This document shows positions 22,173 to 32,543 of a stretch of DNA of 64,000 bases, one piece after another. The stretch's first letter is position 1. Each line of letters starts with the position of its first letter. The notes under the pieces are model-generated. The model was given only the letters and a program-made list of their open reading frames with translations, ran no database searches and was not told the origin of the DNA. Source of the stretch: Oikopleura dioica (Eukaryota; Chordata; Appendicularia; Copelata; Oikopleuridae). The position numbers were made by a program, and so were the translations under genes. The stretch spans positions 6,122,157-6,186,156 of the forward strand of contig OU015566.1 in the NCBI GenBank assembly GCA_907165135.1, in the 5' to 3' direction.

Positions 22173-23310
22173 ATGGGAAGAGTCAATGACAAATTGCGCT
22201 GGGTCAAAAGATATTTGAAGAGGACTGGTAAACTAAAGACGCTTGTAGAACTGGACAAAGATATAAAAGAAAAGCTAAAGAAAGGTTCATTCCGGTTATC
22301 TGCGTAAAAATAAGCGCTTTTAAGACGACAGGGAATCTTCCAAGCCCAGCTTCAAGATTACGAAGAATCAGGATAGAAAGAATAAAGAAGATCGCCATGA
22401 AAAGAAGGATAAGCAAAAAAGGGAGAGGGTCGACGAGTCACTGACTGATAAGAAGCAGACAGGTTGAAGAAGCTCTTCCTTCTTATTTCCATTAATTTTT
22501 TTAGATGATAACAAGCCAGTGAGGCTGAGTTTTACGATACAGAAAGCGCCAGAAAGAAAAAAATTCGAGTTTGAGCCAGCTAAACCGAAGAAAAAAGAGT
22601 TGAAAAAGGATACCGAAGAGCCTAAAATTGTCACCATTCCAAAGGATTTTAAGAAGATTGCCAAGAAGTTTGGACTGCCGCAAGATCACCTAGAATTCTT
22701 CTATGAATACAGAGAATCATTCAACTGGGAAATCAAAGAAAAAATCATCGTTCATTGCACCGAGCCTGGTTGTAAATTGAATGTCAATAAAGCCGAAGGT
22801 TGTCTGACTGACCATATGATCTCTGTTCACAATTATACAGATATTCCTTGTGGAAAAACTGACTGTTCATACATCGCTTTTTCTCGGAAGAACTTAAACT
22901 TGCATCATTGTCGTTTTCATGGGCACGGCCAGATACCTTCAAAATTTGCGAGCTTTTCTTGTCCGATTCCCTCGTGCAAAATTGCTTTCACGGATAGGAA
23001 GAATTTAAAAGATCACGTTAACACTCATAAAAATATAGTATATTCTTGTAACTTTTGTCCTTACCGCGCTGTAAAGTATATTTGTTTGTTCTCTCACCTA
23101 AAATCCCACTTCAATATCAAAGATTTTGAGTGTGAAATTTGTTCTCGTCAATTTAAATCTCTTAGCGATTTAAACAAACATAAAAATTATACCCATAATA
23201 CTGAAGGATTTCAATGTAAACACTGTAGCTTTACAAGCCAAAAACACCGGGCCTTTATGGAACATGTTAAATCATGCACAGAACGGCTCAAACACTCGAG
23301 ACTTCTCTGA
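22173..23310 (+). CDS. C2H2 zinc-finger protein
   Basis: The start MGRVNDKLRWVKRYLKR leads a highly basic region over three exons (KNKEDRHEKKDKQKRE). The last exon carries a chain of about six diverged C2H2 fingers, for example CTEPGCKLNVNKAEGC, CGKTDCSYIAFSRKNLNLHH, CPIPSCKIAFTDRKNLKDH, CNFCPYRAVKYICLFSH, CEICSRQFKSLSDLNKH and CKHCSFTSQKHRAFMEH. Finger spacing is irregular, unlike the tidy TGEKP-linked Zic fingers next door. A nuclear DNA-binding or RNA-binding role is likely. The orthologue is not clear. Confidence 0.85.
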
Positions 23311-23371
23311 TCAGATTGAATATATCGATAAAGCATACTTTTTAAAAAATATCTCAAGTCCTTTATTCAAG

Positions 23372-24145
23372 ATGATCGTATTCGTACAGTCGCTCGCTTT
23401 ATGTCTAATCTGCATCTTCGCTCTTGAGAAATCCCGCCAAGTGTAAGTCCTTCCTCTCAACTTTCCATTCTTTAACTCTTCTAGTGATGTTTTGCTTTCA
23501 AAGCAAACCCGCCAACAGCTAGAATTCCAATCTGGCGTGGGTCAACTTCGCTTCGAAATCTCCTCTCTCGAGAATGAGATTTCAAAATTGACAGAAAAAA
23601 GCACCCGCTGCGACGAAAATCTTCGTTCTCTGAAGAAAGACAATGAAGATCTCGTTTCGAAGCTCAAGAAATCGTGTCTCAGGTGTCAAAAATCAAGAGC
23701 AAGATTGGAAAAACAACGATTTCGCTTCACTGTCAAAGTTTTTGTCCAAAAAGAAGTTCCTCTTCATCAAGGAAAGTCTCAAAATCTCTCATTGCAAAAA
23801 AAAGTTTGTCAAATTTTGAGCCTTCAAAAAGAAGCGCTAGAATCGCTGGAATCGCGCGTTTCCCAGCTCCGCCAAATCGCTCTCGAAGTCGAAAACGACA
23901 TTTTGAAGAAGTTTACTAACCTGACCCATAAGCTGCACAAAGAAAAGTCTTCGCACATTCTCCTCAATCAAAAAAGCTGTCCTCTCACCCAAATCTCTTC
24001 AACTAACAAAATCAACCAAAGTCGCCAAAACGAAAATTCCGAACTCCCCGACTTTGCCTCTGAATATTGTGGAGCTACTGTTATTAAAGAAAAAGGAACC
24101 TACAAAAGCTTTGGGCTTGGAAGACTCATGCTAAGGAACAGTTGA
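23372..24145 (+). CDS. Coiled-coil protein with N-terminal membrane or signal segment
   Basis: Exon 1 encodes MIVFVQSLALCLICIFALEK, a signal peptide or signal anchor, and ends before GTAAGT. The next exon has heptad-rich text (QLRFEISSLENEISKLTEK, NLRSLKKDNEDLVSKL, EALESLESRVSQLRQIALEV), indicating long coiled coils. The C-terminus is not obviously structured. It may be a type II membrane or secreted coiled-coil protein. The frame in the middle (23680-23760) is less protein-like and may hide a small intron. Confidence 0.65.
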
Positions 24146-25271
24146 TATATTTTTTTATTTCCAAAATTTGGACATCAGAATCTCTCTTTCCATTTTCAAT
24201 CAAGAACTCAATAATTTTTCTCTGAATTCAGCCATGTGAAACTGCAGGTTCGCGACGGTGGTCGCCTCGCCCAACTCAATTTTTGAATTTCGAATTGAGA
24301 ACCGGGTTTATTTCCTAGTCCGATGTTTAACAGTGTTATAGTAATTTTTTCAGCCCTCTTTAGGGCTCGTTTCTTTTCAACTAAAAAAAAGCTCGCCTTC
24401 GCGCTTCGCTTTGAATCCTGACAACGCTCCTGGAAAATGCTGGCCCTGCCGACCACCATGCGAGCTGGAACTTCATCTTTGCTTTCCTACAGTTGTTTCC
24501 GCCTTTACTGTTCATCACATTCCTCAGGCGATTTCTCCAAGTCCTTATGGTCAAGGCTCAAAACGCAAAATTGATTGATGGATCTCTCTATCTCTAGAAT
24601 TCTTTAAGCAACAAAGTTTTGAGCCCCGAAAAGAATCACATCTGCGCCGCGGGAGATTAAACTTCACGTAAGTAATTCCACCTTATCCGCCACTTACGAC
24701 ATCAACGGCCCGTCGAGACAAACCTTCCACTTTCCTCACCCCTTTTCAAAATCGGAGAAAGTTCAAAGCGTCAAATTGACGTTTTCGTCAAATTGGGGTC
24801 ATCCAGAAGTTGCTTGTGTTTACAAAATTGATATTCACTGACATTGTTGACATTTTTTGCCTTTTTTTAATTGTTTCGCTCCAGTGTTGTTCCTAAACTG
24901 CCTCATTTTTTCCTATCAAAAAGGACAGACGTTTCTGCCTTACAGCGAGAATTGAATTTGTTTGCTTTAGCTTTTCTTCTGCAAATATCCCAGAATTCAG
25001 AAAAAAGTCAACTTTTAGTCAGTGAACTTAAATTAGAAATCTAAATACTTATTTTTAGCTTTTCTGATTTTTTTGTCTATTCTTTCCTATCTTTTGTGCA
25101 ATAAAGGCGCATTATTTTCAACCTCTTAACAATACAAAAAAATAGGACTCCAGCGCGATATTTTCACTAAAACACCTCATTTTTCAACTTATTCGCTTTA
25201 TCATCATTTTATTTAATTTTAATAGACCAAACCTCGAATCAATTAAAAAACCAACCCTATTTCCTTTCAGA
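24146..25271. other. Intergenic interval, no gene seen
   Basis: AT-rich sequence with a weak inverted pair (GGTGGTCG near 24256 and CGACCACC near 24451). A pyrimidine tract and TTTCAG directly precede the next ATG at 25272. That may be a spliced-leader acceptor, since trans-splicing is known in larvaceans, or the end of a 5' UTR intron. Confidence 0.45.
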
Positions 25272-26123
25272 ATGGAGCAGACACCACCGACCAACAATTT
25301 ACCTCAAGCTGCTTTGCTCTATTCTGTTTCTCAGTCGAAAACGCCGCTCTGGCAATTCGAGCCAGAAGCAACCGCCGAAAAGAAAGAGCTGCCAAAGAAA
25401 GGAATGGCCAAGACCTTCCACGAAAAGCTCTTTGGCCTCGATTTTGACCGCTACATCAGCGAAAATGCCTATGATCTTTTTCGGCCAAAGAATGGAGCGC
25501 CCGTGGACTTTCTAGTTGCGCTCTATTCCGCAGCTTGTTCGAAAAGATTTCCAGCGATCTTTTGGAACGACTCGGATCATGAATGGTTTCTTGTCAATTT
25601 TCCACTGTAAGTTTTTAGTCCTGGAATAGCAGTTTTCTATGGCTCTTATAGGAAGAGTGCTTCTTTGAGATTTATAGCCAATCAAAAGACCCCATTCTTT
25701 ATCTGAGCCAATAAAAAGCCAGCATTCTTTGTAGCAGCCGATCAACTACCATCCTAGGGTGTCTGATTGGCCAAATCAGAGAATACTGGCTTCTCATTGG
25801 CAAAACCAAAGAATGAAGGTTTTTAATGGCTGAGAATATCCATAGAATGCTCATTTTATTCAACATTCATTCGGAATGAATCATTCCAACATTCATCTTT
25901 CAGACTTGGACGATGCTGCCGCTCTTGCTCTCCAACAGGAACAGCAGAAATCGACGCCTTCAAACGCTGGATGGAAGTGATCGGCTTTCATCGAGTAGAA
26001 GAAGCAGAATTTCCCGGGCCTCATCTTTTGCGTTCTTCCACCCAGATTTCAAAGAAAATGAAGTTCTTCTTCTCGCCCGACTCGTCGAAAAGCGCAAGAA
26101 AACTGGTTGCGAAGAGAATTTGA
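25272..26123 (+). CDS. Hypothetical protein
   Basis: The ATG at 25272 follows a TTTCAG acceptor directly. Exon 1 (KTFHEKLFGLDFDRYISENA and later SKRFPAIFWNDSDHEWFLVN) looks globular. The intron (25605-25904) is unusually long for this genome and contains CCAAT-rich, inverted-repeat text like the MITEs here. The spliced frame then reads LGRCCRSCSPTGTAEIDAFK and KRWMEVIGFHRVEEAEFPG and stops at 26123. Another open frame runs to 26161, so the 3' end is uncertain. No family was recognised. Confidence 0.55.
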
Positions 26124-26304
26124 ATTACATCGACCAAATTTTCAAATCTAATCGACTCTAGCTCCTTTCATTTCGCATCTTCCCTTTTTAATAAACTTCA
26201 AAGCCTATTCTACACTGAAAAATACAAGAAAATTCTGAAACAATCATTTGGAAAATTTGATCAATTAAAAAAAGTATTGAAAATGAGCTTCTTCTTGAAG
26301 ACAA

Positions 26305-27213
26305 ATGGCGGCGACGGACAACAAAGTTTCTGTTGTCCTGCTCGGGCTGGGTGGAGTCGGAAAAAGTTGCATCTGTTTGAAATTGACGCAGCCAAGCCAG
26401 GAAATTCCACATGAGCACATCATAACGCCCTGGACAGACACGTGAGTAAAATTTGAGGAGATTCTTGAAGGGCGATCTGGGCTTGGCAACCTGTGTAGAA
26501 AATCACACATTTTCAGCTTTCAACACAGAGTGTACCTGCGAAGAGGAAAATCAGTGCTTCTGGAAATCGACGACACTGCCGGCCAAGAGGAAATGCGAGC
26601 TTTATCCGAGGTCAAGCTCGACAACAAAGATGCAGGCTCGTTTTCAAGAGCTATTTTCTGAAATTCGGAAAGGCAATTTGTTTGAAAACGAGGGAAAAAG
26701 TGATTCTAGTGCTCTCGCTAAGCGACGAGGAAAGTTTGGACACGGCGGCGAGATGGTTCGAGAAAGCAAGAGAGAAATATTTGAGGACCCAGAGAGAGGC
26801 GGCGCAGCAAGGGAAAACGCCCAAGAAGAGCAAAGGCGTCGAGAGACCCTTGCCAATTGTTGTAGGAACGGGTATTTACAAGCCGGAGTGAATTCGATGA
26901 GTAACAGGGCTTTTCTTTCCATATAAAATTGCTAGTGATTGAAACCTTGCTTGAAATACCCGCGAAAAAGCCTGTAATAAATGCGATCTGAGTGGGAACG
27001 AAATCAGAGTCACCAGGGAAACGATTTCAGAGAGGATACAGATTCCTGAGAATCAGGTGCTACCCCTTAAATCTCCATTCTTCATTCCCTTTTCTTCAGA
27101 TAATTTACACGTCAGCAAAGACGAACCAAAACGTCGAATTATTGTTCAAAACGGCGGCAGAGCTTGTCCTGAACACTGGTGCAAGAGACAGTCATAACTG
27201 TATGATAATGTGA
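26305..27213 (+). CDS. Ras-like small GTPase with CaaX end
   Basis: A small GTP-binding switch protein. G1 is GLGGVGKS, G3 is DDTAGQE, G4 is NKCD, and a late ETISERIQ/IIYTSAKTNQNV matches the G5 SAK region. The protein ends NCMIM, a CaaX box for prenylation, so it probably sits on a membrane. A long charged insert (EKAREKYLRTQREAAQQGK) lies between G3 and G4, as in Ras relatives such as Di-Ras, RERG or Rasl types. Four or five exons. Intron 1 holds one end of the CTGGGCTTGGCAACC MITE family near 26487. Confidence 0.82.
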
Positions 27214-27582
27214 TTATTATATGTGTATTAATTACTAATATTATTAAATATGTACAAAGCGACCGTTGATGCTATCTTTTCTTTTACTACAACTTATTTT
27301 AACAATTTCAACTTTTAACCCATTTTTGAAATTCCATCTTCAGTTAAAAAAACTTTTCTTTGAACTTTTAATTTAACAAAAATTTAAACTCTCTTTTAAA
27401 TTATCACTCGTGCCTACCAGGTAGTCATGAGGAGCTAGAACTTTCAAAGGGGACTCTCCCTTCTTCTATTCTAGCGTGTTCCCTTCTGCGCCCGAATCCA
27501 AAAAAGGGTTCTTTCAATCCAATAATGAAATCAGCAAAAAATAAGCCTCCTTTTAATTCTATGAAAATCGTTTTTTCAAAGA

Positions 27583-29930
27583 ATGGCTCGGACAGGGCAA
27601 ACAGCTCGTAAAAGCACGTATGGAAAAGCTCCACGAAAACAGTTGTCGACGAAACCAGCTCGCAAGACTGTTTCGGGAACAGTTTCTCAAATTGCTCGGG
27701 CGGCAGTGACGATGCCTGAATTGAAAGAAGAAGGACAGCTTGAATTAGATGATGATCGCAAAAAAGTCGAGTTGGAAAGCGAAAAAGGTACAGTTTTCAG
27801 TTATCCAAGCTTTTTGAATTTGTGAATAAGGGATTGAATCCAGCAAAGAAGAGACGAAAGGGCTCAGCGTTTCTGGCACTGTTGACGATGAAGATGACGA
27901 GCTGATTGTAATTGGCGAAGTAATTACCGGCAGTCGTTGCAAGCAGACAGCCCGAAAAAGCACTGCAGGAGCAGCACCACGAAAAGAACTTGCCACAAAA
28001 GCAGCAAGAAAAAGCGCACCACGACCTTCTCAAATTATTGAAGTTGGTCCTGAAGTTATCGCTGCCATTGCTCCAGAAAGTGAAATCGTCGACAGGCCAG
28101 TTGAAATTGATGATGTTTGGGAATGGTTTTCAAAAACGAGAACCCGAGCGACTGGTGAATCCGGCGAAAAGATTCGCATAGGTATTCTTCATCTTTTTTT
28201 GATTCCTCAACAAATTTTCGGCAATTTAGATGAGGAAGATTATAGAGCGAGGAGGAAGATCGTGCAAGATTATCTCTTGCAGAAACGATTGTTGAAAAAA
28301 GCGGCTCGGAAATGTGAACCAGATACAGATAACATGTATGGATATATTGAAGACAATGATTCTCAAGGTAAATTTTTCCCAAGATTTCTTGACTAAAAAT
28401 AACTGAAGCAGTCGAGTTATCTCCTGAAGTTGTCGCTGCCATGGCTCCTGAAAGCGTTATCGAGGGCCGAACGGTTACAAACGAGGATGTGCGCGATTGG
28501 TTTATGAAGTCGGCAACTCGATATTTCGAAATTCGAAGGAAGAAGGCCAAAGAAATAACGCCAGGTTTGACTTTTGAATATTCGACTCTTCAACCGGCTT
28601 TTACTAGATGACAAAGACTTCACAGCACGGAGGGAGGTTGTTCTGGATTATATAAAAGTGTTGTCCGTAAGAGCAGCGCGGCATAGACGTTTAATGTGCT
28701 GTTATCGTCCCGATTTGACAGGAACCGCAACCGCTAGAAAAAGCGCACCGTGGGAACCGTCGATTCGACCACCGGAAAGTTTGAAGCCAAAGGTTCACAA
28801 TTTTACAAAGGTATTAAACCTGCCTTTGTTCTAAAATGAACATGAATTTCTAGAGAAAAATTGTTGTTATTGAAGAAAATAGCCCGAAAAAAATGAAGAA
28901 ATACGCCGAAACAGTTCGAATGCATTCTCTGATAAAAGAAAAGGGGTTCAAGATTGAAGACGGTCATTTCATCGCTAGGTCGACTTGCAAGTACCCAGTT
29001 GTGAAGATAAAACTTGATTTGATGGATAAAACACTTTTGAAATCTCTCTTGAAGAAAAATGATTCTGCTGTGGTTTTGGAAGCGGCGAAAAAAAAGTTGA
29101 ATGAAGAGCAGATCAACGCTGCTCTGAAGAAAAGGAAGAAATCTATCTCATCTCCCTGCATTCCAACGACGAACATAGCGAAGGACACAGTGGAGCAGTT
29201 GCAAAAATCGCCTTTTTTGACTCCCGCATCTCCAGGAGAAGAAAAAAACTCTACTGAGCCAGCAACTTTTCGTAAAAATGAACCCCAAACTTCCGAAAAC
29301 GAAGAGTCTACTGCGATCTCTTCTTCTTCCTTGATTTCGTCGCCGATCACAACTGATGAAACTGCAGAGAAAGATTCAAATCTTCCAAAGACTAAAGAAT
29401 CGCAGCAGCAACGAGCTTCTCCTTTAGTTTCTGCATCTGTCTTCCAGGGAGTTCCAGTTGAACAACAAAGCTCTATAGATCCAGCATCTTTGCCGCAGCA
29501 CCAACCAGCTTCTCCTTTCATTTCTGCATCCAAAAAGATAAAGGAGGAGTCAACGATTGAACAACCATCGGCGGTTAAAGACGAACCTGACGAGCAAGAG
29601 CCAACATCCCTTCCCGCACTTTCTCCATTTTCCTTTAAACCTCAAGCTCCCATAAAACAGGAAGCCTACGCAGATCAGCTGTCTCAGGTTAAAAATGAAC
29701 CTCAAGAACAAGAGCCAACCTCGTTTCCCACAATTTCTTCATCTTCTTTTACAGCTCAAGCTGCCATAAAAAAGGAAGCCCCCGCAGATCAGTCGTCTCA
29801 GATGAAAGTTGAGCCTCAAGAACAAGTTCTTCTGCCTCCAAAAGAAATACTCATGCCTTCTCGAAAACGTCACATGAAGGAAAACCCATCCGAAGACAAT
29901 CCGTCAAAGAAACCAAAAACCTTCAACTGA
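27583..29930 (+). CDS. Histone H3-tail-mimic protein, copy 1 (708 aa)
   Basis: Six exons: 27583-27787, 27831-28181, 28230-28367, 28412-28564, 28608-28810 and 28854-29930, all GT-AG with introns of 43-48 nt and the first four in phase 1. Exon 1 begins, after Met, with a copy of the H3 tail identical at 23 of the first 27 residues. K9, S10, T11, K14, K18, K23 and K27 are kept; K4 is Gly. Exon 2 carries a second H3-like tail (KQTARKST, then [15 protein letters not shown]), identical at about 25 of 30 positions. Then come two copies of an unknown domain ([11 protein letters not shown] and [11 protein letters not shown], each followed by ARRxVxxDY). The last exon has [12 protein letters not shown] and a Pro/Ser/Gln/Glu-rich tail. 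There is no histone fold. A chromatin-reader decoy or scaffold is an inference. Confidence 0.88.
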
Positions 29931-30117
29931 CCTATCAGACAATTAAATTGTCTTCCTCAAAAAGTTCCCCCATTGTAACACTGTCTTTGCACTAAATATT
30001 TTTACTGATTGAAACATAAATTATGTAACATAACCATTTTATGCCTGTCGAAACTTCTTGTACATAGCCGTCCGAAAAAACACCAATGCCTCCATTTTTG
30101 CCAGACCTGACTTCAAC

Positions 30118-30266
30118 ATTTTCTCGTTTTGCTTCAAACAGTTCCTGATTGAACTTCACTTATTTTGAAGCCACTTATCTCCGAAACCTTCAGAGTTTTC
30201 GCTGCCCAAATCATTTTTGAAGAAAACTCCCACGATAAAAAATTTTTAAATCTCTTCGTTGAAAGA
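30118..30266 (+). promoter_or_regulatory. Duplicated upstream module, copy A
   Basis: About 150 bp before H3-mimic copy 2 recurs at 32397-32543 and 35016-35146. Shared words include CTCGTTTTGCTTCAAA, TTCCTGATTGAACTTCACTT and GAAAACTCCCACGATAAAAA. The module holds the promoter and 5' UTR, so these genes probably share control. Confidence 0.7.
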
Positions 30267-32194
30267 ATGGCTCGGACAAAATGTATAGCTCGCAAAAGCT
30301 GTGGGGGACTAGCTCCTCGAAGACAGTTGGCGACGAAAGCAGCTCGCAAGACTGTTTCGGGAACAGTTTCTCAAATTGCTCGGGCGGCAGTGACCATGCC
30401 TGAATTGAAAGAAGAAGGACAGCTTGAATTAGATGATGATGTCAAAAAAGTCAAGTTGGAAAGCGAAAAAGGTACAGTTTTCAGTTGTCCAAGATTTTTG
30501 AATTTGTGAATCAGGGGTCGAATCAAAAAAAGAAGATACGAAAGGGCCCACCGTTTCCGAAACTTCTTCCAGCGCTGTTGACGTTGAAGATGACGAGCTG
30601 ATTGTAATCGGCGAAGTTATTACCAGCAGTTGTTGCAAGCAGACAGCCCGAAAAATTGAAGATGATGATTCCGAAACTCATCCGGAAAATGCTGAAGGTA
30701 CATTTTCTCTAATGTTTCTTGAATGAAAACAACTTTCAAGAAAAAGAATCTGAACGCGAAGATTCAGCTATCCCGCCCTCCACAAGAGCCGCAGTGAAAA
30801 GCGCGCCAGCTATCTCTTCTGAAACAGTCGAGGTATCTCCTGAGGTTGTCGCTGCCATGGCTCCTGAGAGTGTTATCGAGGATCGAATGGCTACTAATGA
30901 GGATGTGCGCGATTGGTTTCTGAAGTCTGCAACTCGATATTTTGAAATTGAAAGGAAGTTGGTTTTAGAACTAACACCAGGTTTGATGATTAAATGTTCA
31001 ATTCTTCCACAGATTCTTTATTAGATGATAAAGACTTCGTAGCAAGGAGGGAGATTGTGCTGGATTATATAAAGGAGTTGTCCGTGAGAGCGGCGCGAAA
31101 TAGACGGCGAATCATTTGTTTTGCTCACCCTTTGACATGGCGTATCACTAACAGGAAAATCGAATACTTACCGTCAATTCCACCACCTCCTCGAAGTAGT
31201 TTGAAGCCAGGTGTTCACAATTTTACTGAGGTGCTTAGGTGGCCGCTGTAAAAAGGAACTAACATGCACTTCTAGGGAGACATTGTTGTCGTGGATGAAA
31301 ATAGCCCGAAGGAGAACGAGAAATATGCTTCAACAAATCGAATGAAAAGTCTGATTGGCAATAGGGAGTACAAAATTGAAGACGGTCATTTCGTCGCTCG
31401 GTCAACTTTCAAATACCCAGTTGTGAAGATAAAACTTGATTCGATGGATGAAACACTTTTGAAATTTCTCTTGACGAAAGATGATTCTGCTGTGGTTTTA
31501 GATGCGGCGAAAAAAGTTTTGAACGAACAGCAGATCAAGGTTGCTCTGAAGAAAAGGGAGAAATCTATCTCATCTTCCTGCATTCCAACGACGAACACAG
31601 CGAAGGAAACAGTGGAGCAGTCGCAAAAATCGCCTTCTTTGACTCCCGCATCTCCAGGAGAAGAACAAAACTCTAAAAATCCAGCACATTTGGCTAAAAA
31701 GGAACCTCTAACTTCTCAAAAGAAAGTGTCTTCTTCCTTGACTTCACCGCTGGGGTCAAAAATTGCTGGTAAAAACGAGGCTCAATCTTCTCAAGATCAA
31801 GAACCAGCGGTTACTCCCGCAATTAATTCATCTTCCTCGATGTCTCAAACAGGTTTGGATTCCGTCTTTGCCCTCATTTATATTTTCCAAACTAGGCTGG
31901 ATGTGTACTGCCGTGAACCAGGATGGAAAACCATGTGGCCGTGTTTTCCTCGACAAAGCCGACATTACTGTACATGTCGATCTTGGCCACAAAGACAGCA
32001 AACCGGAAAATATAGCCAGGGTTATTATCAGAAAAGCTCGGGAACAGAAAGAATCATCATCTTCTTTGCTTCCTGCCTTTCCAGAACAAGTACCAACAAA
32101 TTCTTCCTTTATTCCAGCCACAGAGCGAAAACGATTCTCGATGGAAAATCCATCGGAAGAAAATTGCCCAAAAAAGCCAAAAACCTCCACATAA
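30267..32194 (+). CDS. Histone H3-tail-mimic protein, copy 2 (569 aa)
   Basis: Six exons: 30267-30471, 30515-30697, 30741-30980, 31025-31230, 31276-31852 and 31896-32194. The N-terminus [19 protein letters not shown] matches H3 at 22 of 27 residues. K4, K9, S10, K23 and K27 are kept; T11 is Cys, K14 is Leu and K18 is Arg. The internal second tail is cut short after KQTARK, and the first unknown-domain copy is missing, as if lost by recombination between repeats. One [11 protein letters not shown] domain remains. Unlike its neighbours it ends in an extra exon with a C2H2-like pattern (CTAVNQDGKPC, then H-x5-H in VHVDLGH) and a basic KPKTST end. It is in tandem with its paralogues. Confidence 0.86.
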
Positions 32195-32396
32195 TTTAAG
32201 CTGTTTGAAATTGTTTTCATTTACAAGCGATGGGCCTACTATTTTTATTTACTGAAACACTACCATTTTTAGCACTAAAAGATGCCTTAATTTTTTGCCA
32301 GACCTGACTTCAAACTTCACTCGTTCCTTATTGACCTGTTCCTCATTGAAATTCATTTATTCCAAAAGCTCAAAATTGAGTAAATCTCTCGAATTT

Positions 32397-32543
32397 TTCT
32401 CGTTTTGCTTCAAACAGTTCCTGATTGAACTTCACTTATTCTGAAGCCACTTATCTCCAAAACCTTCCGAGTTTTCTCTACCAAATCCTTTTTGAAGAAA
32501 ACTCCCACGATAAAAAATTTTAATTTCTTCGTTTTTAAGAAGA
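32397..32543 (+). promoter_or_regulatory. Duplicated upstream module, copy B
   Basis: Closely similar to 30118-30266 and ends at the ATG of H3-mimic copy 3. The similarity extends to the start codon. Confidence 0.7.
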
